From Coffea arabica (Eukaryota > Streptophyta > Magnoliopsida > Gentianales > Rubiaceae), in assembly GCF_036785885.1 (NCBI RefSeq), contig NC_092316.1, positions 47,043,001 through 47,107,000 on the forward strand: DNA of 64,000 nucleotides. The letters are read 5' to 3'. Numbering within the stretch: the stretch's first letter is position 1; each line of letters opens with the position of its first letter. The notes beneath the pieces are model-generated. The model made no database searches and was not told the origin of the DNA. It worked only from the letters and a program-made list of their open reading frames with translations. Shown here one piece after another: positions 11,201 to 24,084 of the stretch. Position numbers and translations under genes: made by a program.

Positions 11201-13219
11201 TTAAATGGCCTTCTTTTCTTCCTCCAAAGCATATTTGCGAGCAACATGGTTTTTTCCCTTCAGGTGCAACTGAAATGTCTCTTCATTGTTGCAAGGAACT
11301 TGACACATTTCACACCAGAATTGTTGGGAAATTTCCCCCTTCCTCCCAAGTTCATTCATCCTCAATTTCGCCTTGTGCTTTTGGCCATTCAACTGCAATT
11401 GCAAACTAGTTTTATCCATGCATACAATCTGGCACAGATTGCATCTTGGTTGCTGATTTTTACTTGGTCCAACAGCTGCATTCTTATTCAGTTTTGGGGA
11501 ATGCATCATAGCCCTGTGCTTCTCACCTCTGATGTGTTGTTTGTAATTGGAAGGACTTGAGCAGCTCACTTTGCAGATTTTACAGAATATGTCGGACCTG
11601 TTACTGATATTGCATTGCTGATCTGCTTTCCCATGTCCAGGTCCTGGACTTAGAGTTGGAGATTTGCCCCGGTATGATGACTGATTTCTAGAGGCTGAAG
11701 TTGAGATTGAACTCTGCCCTACATTTTGCATTGGACTTGGATATGGACTAGTAAATGTAGTTGAACATGGTACCTGAAGTAAAGAACAAGATATTCAACA
11801 TTTACCATTAAAAAGAGTTAGATACACAAGCAGAAGAGGAAACAGGCATAACTTGTGTCGTGAATTAGTAAGAAACTGGCCCAGAAAGCATGATTTCAAT
11901 ATATCTGAGGATCCAACTGAAGAACAAATTGGACAAAAAATTTGGATACATGACTAACCTATTCTTTTACAGTTGCTTAATCTCTAAAACATTAATCAAG
12001 TAAGGGCTCAAAAGTTTGTGCAGGAAAAGGAAAGAGCAGAGATGGAACAGAAAAAACCTACTCTTGTATCAGCTCTACTAATTAGATACATTGTCATATA
12101 TGCATTTTCAGTTTGCTGTTAAACATATTGGTTATATCTATAGCTTTTAATGTTCAACGGCAAGAGATAATTTAAAGCAATTCTCTTGAAATCTCCTTAT
12201 GTACGACATAAGAAGTGAAAGATCTTTAAGGCATAACAGCATTGTTTTTAGGGCAGTGCAATGTTGCTTCTAGTGACTGCAAGTTGTGAAGATCGCTCAT
12301 TTACACATCAGTGACTGAGTGTCATAGGACATGAATGCTATACCAGAGTTCATTTAGTTCAGGGTATTACATAACCAGAGGCCAAATGCCAACTGATTTG
12401 ATCTGAAAACTACAGAAAATGTAGGAGAGAAAACTACCAAAAGCAGTTGCAAAAGTTGTTTAGCACCAATTTAGAACATCATAAACAGTGGATTCGAAAT
12501 TTGGCAGGAGATTTTTCTCAGAAAATATTCATTGCAAAAGTTTGATATTGATGGAGCTATGCTTAATTTATGTTTACCCTTTTCTTGAGGAAGTTGAAAC
12601 GCAAAGCAACCATGCCTGAAAAGAGAAAATGGAAGAATGAGTTTTGAGAAAACGACCCCCTTGTCCCTTTTCCCACTCATTGGAGCCATCTAAAGCCTGA
12701 TGCTTGATCACCAGAAACGAAGTTATACTGCCTAAATCAAAATTCTCTGTTTTCTGACTGGCAGTTATTGCGTATGGAGCTCAGACTCCCTTATATAAGT
12801 GACAAATAAGGGTTGAATATCTGGTTAAATTCATGGATAATTCAGCTTATAATTGTTTCAAGTTTTCCCCAGAAAAGTACCCAGTTTAGTTAGTTGAAAT
12901 GTGAATGGTGCTAAAATGACTAGCATTCAGACCTTCATAATTTCATTGAGCTACTAGCATTGTGGTCAATTCAAACTATGATGCATTCTACTGTTAAAAC
13001 TCCCAGTAAATCTGAATCAAACAAGAATCAGAACTACAAGAGACAGCTAAAGTAGAAACAGCATGAGATAAGATAAACTTTGGGCAATCTCACCTTCAAA
13101 GGCAGCAGTTCTTCTTTTTCTTTCCCGGACAAGAAGCTAGCAATCTTTTCTCTGTACGCTAATTCCCTCTGAATTGCAAGCTCCACAGACATAATGTTCT
13201 CCTTCCTCTCTTCAGCCAT
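11201..13219 (-). CDS. Three-finger U1/matrin-type C2H2 zinc-finger protein
   Basis: Two coding exons, 13094-13219 (42 codons) and 11201-11773 (190 codons plus stop), join in phase 0 across a 1,320-bp intron with donor GTGAGA and acceptor TTCAG, giving 232 residues. The first exon encodes an acidic/basic helical segment (SVELAIQRELAYREKIASF). The second has a Ser/Pro-rich linker and three C-x2-C-x12-H-x5-H fingers of the zf-met/U1 type at about residues 106-128, 153-175 and 196-218. This spacing is typical of fingers that bind double-stranded or structured RNA (ZNF346/ZFR type), so an RNA-related nuclear role is inferred. In finger 2 the first zinc-binding His is replaced by Gln (SLQLQLNGQKH), so it is probably weak. 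A missed exon inside the long intron cannot be excluded. Confidence 0.8.
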
Positions 13220-16200
13220 TTCTCTTTAACATACATACATGCAAGAATTCAAAATATACACCTTCAGTACTCGATCAAATATTTCAATACCCTTTACCAA
13301 ATATCAAGTGGTGGCTTGATCAAGAGTATGCTTATTCTGAAACCAATTATAACATTTCTGCTAGTTTTATACATTTTTCTACTAAAAGTCGAGAACTTTT
13401 TCTTTTCTTTTGATTTCATTAAGCAAAAGAATAACTGATGATACAGAACAAATTTGCACAAGTTTCATTTTCACATCTCTGCATTTGCATGGACAGGTTA
13501 ACTATCTTAGTGGATACAAAACTGGACACTATATGCAGTCTATTATGCAATATGTTAGTCAATGAAATATCATAGCTCAGGTAAGGTAGCTGCAATGACC
13601 AAAGGTTAAAGATCTCACTTCAGAATGTTAAGATTCAACAAGACCATGAAGTCAATCAAATAATGGACATTATATATTATCTTTTGCAACATGACATTAT
13701 ATATCATCTTCATAATGAGAACTTGGCAGAAGGAAAAGGTATAGCAAAATCATCCCATCAGCTATTAGCTCCGGAGATCAACACTGAATGATATTTGACA
13801 GAGGAAGAAAGAAATCAAAACCATAGTGATTAAGCCCTAAGTAAGGATAATAACAAGAAGAATTGGTTATTCAGACACTGCAGCTGAGAAAAGAAATTTT
13901 TTGAACTTTCCCGGCTTAATATATGTGCTAATAATGAGAAGTTGGAATGAGGAAATGAGAAAAAAAATAAAAGCAGTACATGATCAGCTACTAGTTGTGG
14001 ACTGTGTCATATTCAACATAGAAAAAAAAAATAACTGAAACTATAACTACCATGTAAAAAATTTGCAATTTGCAGTTCAAAGATGAATCTGAAATATACA
14101 TCAGTGGGAATGGGGCTGTGAAGTTCTTTGATTTTTCACCCTCACAATGTGATAATGTGTGACAACATGTGCCTGTGTTGCACAAATGTTCACTTGTTCA
14201 GTATTCTTTCTTGCTTCATTTTTTCTTTTATTGTTTTCTCTTTTTCTTGTCAAATCAGGACCTGTTCTTTTGATAATGGCAAGAACTTGCGTGGGATCTC
14301 TACAATTGTCAAAAATGATTATTATGACAAAATGTACTGTTTCATGCACGGATTATGCACCAAGAAGTTACTGTTGTACAAATTGATGAACAAAATGTAC
14401 ATTTGATACGACTACATGTTACGATAGATATCAATGTGGGAGAATGTATATAAGGAATGATTTGGGCCGCACATTTTTTCTCAAAAAGGTTTGCGGCTCA
14501 ATGTTTTGAAATTATCCTGTGCTTGCCCCTTTTTGGCAGTGGGCAGAAATTATTCCCCAAGGTATCATTAGATGGTTCCTAAAATAATTGGAAAAGAGCT
14601 TGTTTTTTCATAGATAAAGATTGAGTGGGAAAATTCTTTTTAAATCCTTGTTTTTTGGTAAATAAGAGTGCTGTTTTCTTATGAAAAATTTAAGCACTGA
14701 AATGAGTGACAATTCTTCCTTTTTTTTTTTATTTATTTGAAGAAAAGGATAAGATTGATTGGAAATAGTTTTTATTTTCAAGATTTTTCTTACATAAGAC
14801 TGCCTGTTAAGAGTACTGAATTGAGAGAAAATAGTTCCCCCACCCCCCACTTTCTTACTCCTAGGAAGAGTGCAAAAAAGTTCTGATTCAATATCCCAGT
14901 TTGTATTTTTGTTGCACCAAAAGCTACAGATGTTCTCTCTCTCTCTCTCTGCTTATATAAGTGTAACTGAAGATAAATTTATGTGGTTATTTAAAGGAAA
15001 TTAATTTATATCCTCATACAGTTGGAAGTTGTATTTGTCTCATTTTTCTGCTTTTGTTTAAGAACAATATGCTATTTCGAATTTTGTCTCATTTTTTTAC
15101 TCAATTAAAGTGAGTTGGACTCAAATTACACTAAATCCAACGGGATATTACACCCTCAAGTTACATTCACTGTAATGGAGAAACAAGTATTTTTGACAAA
15201 ATAATAACTATTATCATCATTGAGGGATACAAATTGAGGGTATGTTCCATAAAAGATTATAGAATTTTCCTAAAACTAGTATGACACTATTGAAAAACAC
15301 GTTTACAGAAAAAGTAGAATGTTTTTGATCAAAAATCCCTTTCCAAACAAGAAACTAGTCTCAACAACCCCGATTCCATTTTTCCACTAAATCATTGCCA
15401 CATTTTCCACTAACAATGCCACATTGACTTCTTGGACATTATAAAATGGAAGAACAACTTTGGATTCTCAAGTAATGCAATGATTGCAGTCCCAAATTTC
15501 CAATGACATTCATAGATTATCAATCAATTCAAACGATTTGAGATTTTGGCCAAACCAGTCAATTCAAAGGATTCTTCAAATTAAAAATGTGCTAAATGAG
15601 ATGATCATTGTAGCCTATTTTAGTTGTCAACTCTTCCTGAGCGGCCCTCTAACTTCTTGAATTAGGTGGATATGCAATTTCTTTCAAATGGTTGGTCAAT
15701 CTTTTCTGCTGCATTTGCTTCAGCATTACTCTTTAGCTATCTATGGAGACACTGTTGAAAACTTCTTAATACATCAATTGCACTGCACAAGTCTTGCTGT
15801 TCAATGCAGCAGCACTAGCATCCTCCTATCAATACCAAAATTACCATTTGCATTGTAGAAGATCCAGATTAGATACATTCTCTTGTTGAGAGATCAAATT
15901 CATTATTCCACCTCCCTTTTTCTCCCAAAGATCCAAAACAGATGAACAAACGAAGTCGAAGGTAAAACCGTGAGAAAGGTATGCTGTAACAAGGTGACTG
16001 TAATCAGTTCAAGGAAGCACTAAAAATCAGATATGTAAATGGTTAGAATTTTGTTTAAGTCCCATATTTGGAAACAGTTCCTGAAGGATGGATTTGGCTC
16101 TCGATTTTAAGAAGCAGGATTGTCAAATCTATCGTTCTGCATAGTAGAATATACTAGGCCATCTGTAAATTGGTAATATCTTGTAATAATGAAATCTCTG

Positions 16201-16608
16201 ATTTCTTGGCTGGAAAATTCTGATTACAAAGATCAGTTTTTTTTTTTTTTTTTCTTGAGTTGTCACTGGAGTCGTGAGTGAGTTGAACGTTTCTTTATTG
16301 GATATTAGTAAATCGTTACCGATTTTCTAATGGAATAAAATACTGCTTTTCAAATTTCAACATTGCCTTGATGATCTGGTGGAAAACTGTCTTAAATGGC
16401 AACCAAGAATGTTTCTTTAGTCATTAGACTCTATATACATTGCAGACAAAATTGTAAATCCTATAACAATAATGAATGTGAAGTATTTGTTTACATGAAC
16501 AATTATAACATGGACACCCATACCTGGTACGTATATGTTTGTCAACTAAACTATGTTCAGGCTTGAAGTATGAACACTTGAGACAGTTCAAATAATCCAA
16601 TATCTTGC
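13220..16608. other. Intergenic between zinc-finger and receptor-kinase genes
   Basis: It contains the promoter of the zinc-finger gene (immediately above 13219) and the 3' side of the receptor kinase (immediately below 16609). A (TC)n run lies at 14934-14950. Short frames at 13991-14850 have no domains or splice context. No RNA gene or mobile element could be delimited. Confidence 0.5.
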
Positions 16609-19600
16609 TCATCCTGATGAAGAAGAAGATCCATAACTTTGATGCCTTCTGCTTCCTCTACCTGAAATCTGAAGCAGCATAGCTAGCACCTCTTTCATGT
16701 TAGGTCTGGCTTGTGGTGTCTCTGTTGTGCATCTTATTCCAATTCTTAGTAATTCACACATCTCCTCTGCTCCCTTTTCCAGCCCAGATACCAAAAGGGA
16801 TACTGGAATCAGGCTTCTAGTAAATCCTTGACGTCCATCTCCCATTACCCTTCTTGCCCATTCAAGAAGACATTCTTCTCCTCCGTCAACAGCACGTCGC
16901 CCCGTTGCTAGCTCCATAACAAGCACCCCATAGCTGTAGACATCACCCTTTGTCGTGGCGTGCCATATCTGGCCATACTCTGGTGCAACATAGCCAATTG
17001 TACCAGCCACCATTGTGCTGACATGACTTCCTCCATTAATAACTCTAGCAAGACCAAAATCTGTAACTCGTGCCTTCCCATTCTTATCAAGAAGCACATT
17101 GCTAGCCTTGACATCTCTGTGCACGATACAAGGATAGCACTCATGGTGTAAATATACTAAAGCATGCGCTACATCAACTGCTACCTCAATGCGCCTTTTC
17201 CATGTAAATCTTGTTCGATCAATGATAAGGTCCTCTAAAGTGCCACCTTCCATGTATTCATAGACCAGCAATTTTTCTGATCCATCAAGACACCACCCAT
17301 AAAGTTTTACCAGGTTAGGATGTGGCCAACCAAAACCATTTCCACTCAATGCCTCCATTTCAGCCTGGAACTCTCTTTCTCCCTCCACACCCTCTCTCTG
17401 TAGCTTCTTTATTGCCACTTCTGTGCCGTTAGGCAAGACCCCACGATAAACTATTCCAGATCCTCCTCTTCCAATGATCCTATCATTTGAGAAGTTACTA
17501 GTAGCTTGGAGAATATCAGCATGAGTAAAGGCTGTTTTGTCTAAGCGGATTACCATTACTCTATCTGACAACCATGGGGAAGATGAACTTGAAGTTGACA
17601 CAAGTTCGTGCATTCCCTTTGATTCCTCCAAGAGATATCCTGGTAAGTCCGTTGGACTTTTTATCATGAGGCAAACAATGAGAGTCATGACTCCACAGAG
17701 TAAGAAAGCCAGTAGCAGTGCTAAGAATGCCAAAAATGCACCCAACTTTTTAGGCTTTTTGGCACTTTCACTTTTGGTTCCCTGTCCACCACCAGTAGAA
17801 TTATCAATGAAAGGTGGAAGGCGTAAGTGTGGGTCACCAAGGAATGACCATTTCTCAAATGTTGCCAGCTGTCCCGTTTCAGGTATTACACCAGCGATGT
17901 ATGGATTGTAAGAGATATTAAACTTGCTCAAGTCACTCAGTTTGTTAAAACTAGCAGGAAAGGTGCCAGAGAAGTTGTTGTATGACAAGTCAAGGTTTTG
18001 CATGCACTTGATATTTCCAATTTCTGTTGGAATATCTCCTGAAAAATTGTTCCTTGTAATGTTGAGAACTACTAGTCCCATGAGTGCAATCTCTGAAGGA
18101 AGTTTACCATAGAATTGATTGAATCCCAAATGCAGCATGCTGAAGTTACGCATATTGCCTATATCAGGAGGGACCTCACCAGATAATTGATTACTGGCTA
18201 GTTGAAGATAGCCTGAGATGTCTGATGTTCGAACATTAGAACCAGGTACACACACTTGAAATAGGCCATAGCCTGTGTGCAGCTTATCCCACAGATTCCT
18301 ACAATTCTTCCTATTCAGGAGATTAAAGACAAAGCTAAATGGTGCATAATCAGCTGGTATCCACCTTCTCATTGGCAAGCACTCCCCTAAGCCAGCAGTG
18401 ATCTTAGTATTTTGTCTGTTAAATAAGAATGTTGGCATTGGATTTGCACCAATGGTTGTCAATTGGGGAGGAATTGTGCCTGAGAGTTGATTGTTTGCTA
18501 GGTTCAACCATAATAAGCTGCTGCAGTTCCCCAACTCTGGAGGAATTTCACCTGACAATTGGTTGTCTGCAAGCGTCAACCACAGTAATGAGCTCAACTT
18601 TCCCAAGCTTGAAGGAATGGACCCATTCAACATGTTGAAGGACAGGTCAAGGAATTGAATTGCTTGGAAATTTCCATATTCTGAAGGTATTTGACCTGTA
18701 AATTGGTTGTAGGCAAGAATCAAATATCGTAAGCTCATTATCTGAGAAACTTCAATAGGCAATGAACCAGACAAACTGTTGTAGCTCAAGTCCAACCGAT
18801 AAATGTTGGACAAACCAAGAATTCCTGACGTGTATAAACCTCCTGTATATGAATTTCCATGTAAGACAAGGAATCTGACCTGCTTGAATTCCCCAAATAT
18901 GTCTTGTATATCTCCTCCAAAGCCGTTTCCACTCAGGTCTAGAAAGGTTAAGTTGCTCAGGCCTACTAGAGACTCTGGAATATCCTTTGAAAAATTATTG
19001 CTTCCCATGTGAAGTTCTTGGAGGCCTGAAATCGAACCAATCTCTGTAGCAATAAGTCCACTGAATTTGTTCTCATTTAAATTCAATATCACCAAATCTT
19101 TACAATTTGAAATCTCCTTTGGAAATAACCCAACGAACTGATTGTGAAAGAGGTCCAAAATCTGCAAACTGCAATTCCCTGTGAGAAATGATGAAGGGAC
19201 GGTGCCTGTGAATTTGTTCTCATATAAGGTTAACTCTTTTAGCCTATCAAATCCAGACCATAAGCTTCCAGTCAAATTATTCGTGCTCAAATCAAGATAC
19301 TTCAGATTCGAGCATCCAACAAACATATTCCCAACATCGCCAGTAAATGCATTTGCAGAAACATTTGCAACAACTAAGCTGGTGCAATTTTCAGGAAAAG
19401 CTGACCTGATATCGCCATCAATTCTGTTGACGGCCAGATCAAGAACTTGCAGGCTCTTGAGAAGTGTCAGGTTAATCTCACCATCAAAGAGATTGTGTGA
19501 CAAATTCAGGGACTTCAGGTTCTGACAGCGGCCTAAGTCATCCGGAATGGCCCCACCAATGGTGTTCATAGAGAGATCCAGGTAGCTTAGCTGTGTCAAC

Positions 19601-20203
19601 TCTGAAAAGTTTCCAAAAAGTCCTCCAGCTATGTTGTTGCCGGACAAGTTGATTCCGATCACACGGTTTCCATGGCTATCACATGAAATTCCAGGCCAAG
19701 TGCAGGGAGAAGTGCCTGCACTATTCCACAGATTGTAGCTTCCTCTGTTAACAGGATTTTTGTCTTCAAGAAATGACTTCAGGTTGAGTAAAACTTGCTT
19801 GTCTGTATCTAGAGAATCCGAAGCAACAAGCTTTCCTGTATTTCAGGGGATATTCAACATTAGTACTGCAATAAATTCATGTCCAGTAAAAAAACAATAA
19901 GAATCTAATTACTTCATCAAGTCAACTCATAGTCATCCTTGGAAAACTCAAACAGTTGCCACAAATACCAACAAACTCTTAATTTATCCAAGAAAAGAGA
20001 AAAGGGTCGAAAGATTTGGAATATCCACACAGACTCTTACACATCACGATTGGCGATATGCTGATATTACTACTTCTGCAGAAAACAACGGAAAGGTTCT
20101 GATCATAGCCATGAAAAAACTTACTATTACCTGTAATCAAGACCAAGAAACTGAGCAATGCTACATAAAACAGATGATCACTTTCGTCTTCAGACATGAT
20201 CAA
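16609..20203 (-). CDS. NILR1: LRR receptor-like kinase, NILR1 (At1g74360) ortholog
   Basis: Exon 1 (20131-20203) and exon 2 (16609-19835) join in phase 1 across a 295-bp intron (donor GTAATAG, acceptor TACAG), giving 1,099 residues; the Arabidopsis protein is about the same length. The order is: hydrophobic signal segment (about 10-26), LRR N-terminal cap with the W..C.W.GISC pattern, about 20 LRRs interrupted by an island near 485-565, a transmembrane helix at about 722-746, and a Ser/Thr kinase. The kinase has its Gly loop (GRGGSGIVYRG, about 820), HRDVKASNVLL (about 929, an RD kinase), DFGLA and APE, so it looks active. It should sit in the plasma membrane as a pattern receptor; Arabidopsis NILR1 is required for immunity to nematodes. 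Two possible Met starts lie two codons apart; the first is used. Assignment rests on near end-to-end recognition of the family member, including the island sequence. Confidence 0.93.
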
Positions 20204-23200
20204 TGCGAATTTTCCCTTCTTTTCTCCTTCTTCTTCTTCTGCTTATTCTTCTTGTTTCTGGTCTATGTTAGATGAATTTTCAGGACCATGTTGAGAAAAA
20301 TGATGGGACAAAAAGGAACATTGTGGCTTCACAGAGTTGAGAAAAGGAAAAGCAAAATATTTTAGTACAACTCAGAAGCTATTGAATAAACATGAAATGA
20401 AAGCTAGCAAGGTGTTGAAACTAGGAGCGCCTGCAGATAGAAAATTGGATTGGACCGTACCAAACGCAGAAGAAATGCACGTACGCTACAGTTTAATACT
20501 ACCAACATTTGTTTATCAATTCTTTCTTCTTCTCCTTTCAATTGTTTACTCTGGGCAATTAACTTGCTTAATTTTATACTCTACTTGGTTGTTTCGCATA
20601 TACATGTCTTGTTGCTCTAGTATTTGTCCTGTGCCTTGAAAAATTTATTCTCCCCACGGGCCATGACCACCCCATAAGAAAGAAACAAAATGGTTTCTTT
20701 CTTTTTTTTTTGAAGGGGTAGTTTGGTGTTTTTCCTTCAGAAGTTGGAATTTGGAAGCCACACGAGTGATTGGAGCTGCCCAAAGTTGACCAAATTTGTT
20801 TGCACCTTACCGGCTTCGGTTGAAGTCAGAGGATCTGTCTCCAGAGTCTCCACCTTTTGTTTTGGTTTGGTGAAGTGTAATTTTGGAGATTGAAATTGCT
20901 TGCCAGTGGTCGTTTCCAATATTGTAAAAAAGTAGAGGGAATAAAAGAAGAAAAAAAAGAAAAAAGAAAGAAAGGATCCAAAGTTTTTTGTACTTTTTTT
21001 CCTATTCTTTTCTTTCTTCCAAGTCACTCCAGTCTTTTCTTTCTTGCTGTTACAAGCCTTTCCCTTTCAATACCCCAAAAAAAAAAAATCAAAAATTCAA
21101 AATAGAAAAGTCACAAGTACAAAAATTAAAGAGATAGGAGAAACCCAAAATTTTTTTTTTAAAAAAAAAAGAGAAAAAGGATCCCAGATATGTCTTTTGG
21201 AAACATACTTGAGCATTAAGTACTACTCCACCAAGATATGGTAGACATAAGTTTCATGTTTAAGAGGCTAAGGAATTGATGGTTGGAAATTGGTCTTTCA
21301 AATGGTACAAGAGGTATAATTCAATAGCATTCAATTACACCACTTAATCCTATTCTTTTACCCTTTCTGGTGGATATATTAGAAGGGAAGGCACCACTAA
21401 GCTCTATCCAGCAAACAAGCGACTTGGGGTTTTGATAATTCTAACTGAGTTTCCCACATTCAAATGCCTAAGTAAAATCCCTTTACAATTGTAACAAAGT
21501 ATATCAATTCTGCAGTTATAAACCTTGAAAATAACACAACTAATTTAGGATGAAACAGCTACTAACATATTATTCAACTATACTAACTGAAAAACCAGTG
21601 CAAGTCAAATGTAAATCTCTACTTGATAGCTATTATTACTGGAGGAAGGTCTCATTTTCGAAATGTTTTTTGTTCAATAGTAAAACTTATCATTAATCAG
21701 CAATTGCATATAATTCCTAATTTAATTCAGTTATACATTGCAGGAATATAATTAAACGCAAAGTAAATTTTTTGGAAGGATACCAATGCGAAAGTGTCCA
21801 TTGATCACTTTCGCAGTTTGTTTTAAAACTCAGTGGTTATTTTTTTTTTGTCTCTATGTTGGGGTTTGTATCTTTCCATGTTGCCAAGATAAGATAAAGT
21901 ATGTTCCAAATCATATGGCAAAGACAACATTAGGCTGGAGATACACAGGTCATAAGTCACATCCGTCCAGCTTTAAATTAGAGCTGAAATTGGATAGAAT
22001 ACTCTTTCCCTCCTAGCATGTTGTAAGCAGAAGATGGTGGATTCATACGCATCCTCAATTCCTCATGCCATCACACCAAATTATCTATTACTGCACAAGA
22101 TCACTCTTCCACAAATATTAATCTTGGTTTAGCTACAGTCTCAAATGATCTTAAGTGCATTTTTACTGTAATTTGCATCTATTGCACTGTAAAGCTTAGT
22201 ATCGAGACTTCGTTTGGATTGAGGATTTGAAAGGATTTTAAATTTTTCGTCAAATTTTCAAATTCAAATGTTACCTCACAGGATTGTGCTAAATTCATGC
22301 ATTACCAATGCAATAACTACTGAAACTAAATACATCACTAAAATCCATACTAATGGTAAAAATTTCAATCTTAACACAATCGAGTTGATGGTCTATGACC
22401 ATAAAACCCTACTATGAAGACAGACTCATATATTGTGTCAATAGGGAATTAAATGGTCAAATTATACTTGTTGGAATAAGGCATTCATGAAGACTTAATT
22501 AATCATAGAGTCATCTATTCCTCATGTGTAATAGATTGCAATCTGAAGAAACTGATAGTTTTGATGACATATAAGATTGTACAAGCCTTTCCATTCATCT
22601 TATTTTATTTAATGGTTCGAAGAGGGCAGGCAGTGTGACCTAAGCCAAGAAATGATGATAGTTCTTATTGTTGATGAGGTTTTCAAAAGTAGGACAGATA
22701 TATATAATAGAATTTCACATTATATTCTCCATCCAGGAAAAAAACAAGGAAATAAAAAAAAGCAAAAAAGAGATAGGAGAATTTGACAATTATATGCATT
22801 TGTGACAATAGGGAATATACCCTCGAGAGGAAGGAAAACCTAGCAGAGAGTTGAATAAAAAATATCATACTTTGAAGCTGCCTACATGTAACGTTGCACG
22901 CATTTAACAAAAAAAAAAACTCGAAATTTGGTCGCTCATAAGTTTTTGTAAAGCTTGATTTATCTGGTTCTGGAGAAGCTAATCAGCAATTGATGTAGGA
23001 CTAGACTATGATAGGAATTAAGGAGTTGATCAAGCCTAAGATAATATAGCTACATTATATTGCTCTATTTCTTTAGGTGTTTAAGCAAATGGGTACATTT
23101 TTTTTTTTTTTTTGACGGAAGAAGATGAATACTGATTCTGTTCTAGAGAAGTGAAGTTGAAATTTGTTAGTAGGTAGGTCAGAATTTGATGCTTAAATCA

Positions 23201-23440
23201 AAATGATCACAACGCTGAATTAACCTGGCAAATGCTGTACCATTTAAGGTTACAGCCACAAGTTTCCGCGTTATACCCCAACAAAATGGAATACGCTATT
23301 CGCTTATAGCTAGTGATCTGGTCTTTCTCAATTACAGTAATAGAATGTAGCTAGTGCTCTGGTCTTTCTCAGTTACAGTAATAGAACTTTTACATATAAC
23401 TCTTTTCTATGTTAATTTCACCTTATTCAAAAGGGATTTA
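20204..23440. other. Receptor-kinase promoter and intergenic DNA
   Basis: On the minus strand the sequence just upstream of the NILR1-like start (20213-20265) is a GAA-rich purine tract, typical of a plant 5' leader. Beyond it lie homopurine/T-rich blocks (20930-21180) and AT-rich DNA with only short unsupported frames. The one clear structure is the 41-bp tandem repeat at 23307-23388. Confidence 0.5.
23307..23388. repeat. 41-bp tandem repeat, two units
   Basis: Two adjacent 41-bp units, each beginning tagctagtg and containing tctggtctttctca, differ at only a few positions. It is probably a local replication-slippage duplication next to the TRIM insertion. Confidence 0.85.
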
Positions 23441-23445
23441 GTTTT

Positions 23446-24079
23446 TGTTGGGCTCAGAGAAAGCCAAACTCGGGGAGAATTTAACCACGAGTTAGAATGG
23501 GAATCACAACCATGCGTTTGACACCACATCCAACCCAAAACCTTAAGGCATTGAGTCTATGGATCATTCCTACTTATATGTTTCTCATTCTACTCATCTC
23601 TTTCCGATGTGGGATATTGATTCACACTTGATATCCCAACAATCTCCCCCTCAATTGTGAATTTCTTCCACATCGGACCTCTCTCCCTAGCCCATCCACT
23701 CCATCAAGCCCACTTCAATTTGGAGTGTACGATTCTTGCTCAAGAGCCCACATGCCCTTGCCTCACTGCAGGTCTGCATGATTCTTTTTTTTCCTCGCTC
23801 TTATCCAAACCACGCCTTACCACTCCCACTAGCTTTTTATCCTGGAGTCACTACCTAGCCGAACTATCGGCTTTGATACCACTTGTTGGGCTCAGAGAGA
23901 GCCTAACTCGAGGAGAATTTAACCATGAGTTAGAATGGGAATCACAACCATGGGGTTGACACCACATCCAACCCAAAACCTTAAGGTATTGGGTTTATGG
24001 ATCATTCCTACTTATATGTTTCTCATTCTACTCATCTCTTTCCGATGTAAGATATTGATTCACACTTGATATCCCAACA
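23446..24079 (-). mobile_element. TRIM (terminal-repeat retrotransposon in miniature)
   Basis: Two 196-bp LTRs (23446-23641 and 23884-24079) begin TGTTGGG and end CCCAACA. They flank 242 bp holding only, in minus orientation, a Met-tRNA primer site (AGTGGTATCAAAGCC, next to the right LTR) and a polypurine tract (GAGGGGGAGAT, next to the left LTR). The 5-bp target duplication gtttt is perfect (23441-23445 and 24080-24084). The total of 634 bp and the lack of coding sequence fit the TRIM definition. The LTRs carry the motif CCCACATCGGAAAGAG on the minus strand, which I associate with plant TRIM families. There is no 5S-derived sequence, so it is not Cassandra. Confidence 0.93.
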
Positions 24080-24084
24080 GTTTT

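Noticed and set aside
11162..11560. Plus-strand open frame of 132 codons
   Set aside because: It is the antisense shadow of the zinc-finger exon, whose minus-strand frame has domains and correct splice phases.
12471..12689. A middle exon of the zinc-finger gene in its long intron
   Set aside because: Possible acceptors there do not keep the frame with good donors, whereas exons 1 and 2 join directly in phase 0.
17537..17911. Plus-strand open frame of 124 codons
   Set aside because: Antisense to the receptor-kinase exon; the minus-strand frame is clearly the real one.
20737..21105. Opposed open frames over 20737-21105
   Set aside because: Low-complexity purine/pyrimidine tracts give long Lys- or Phe-rich frames without meaning.
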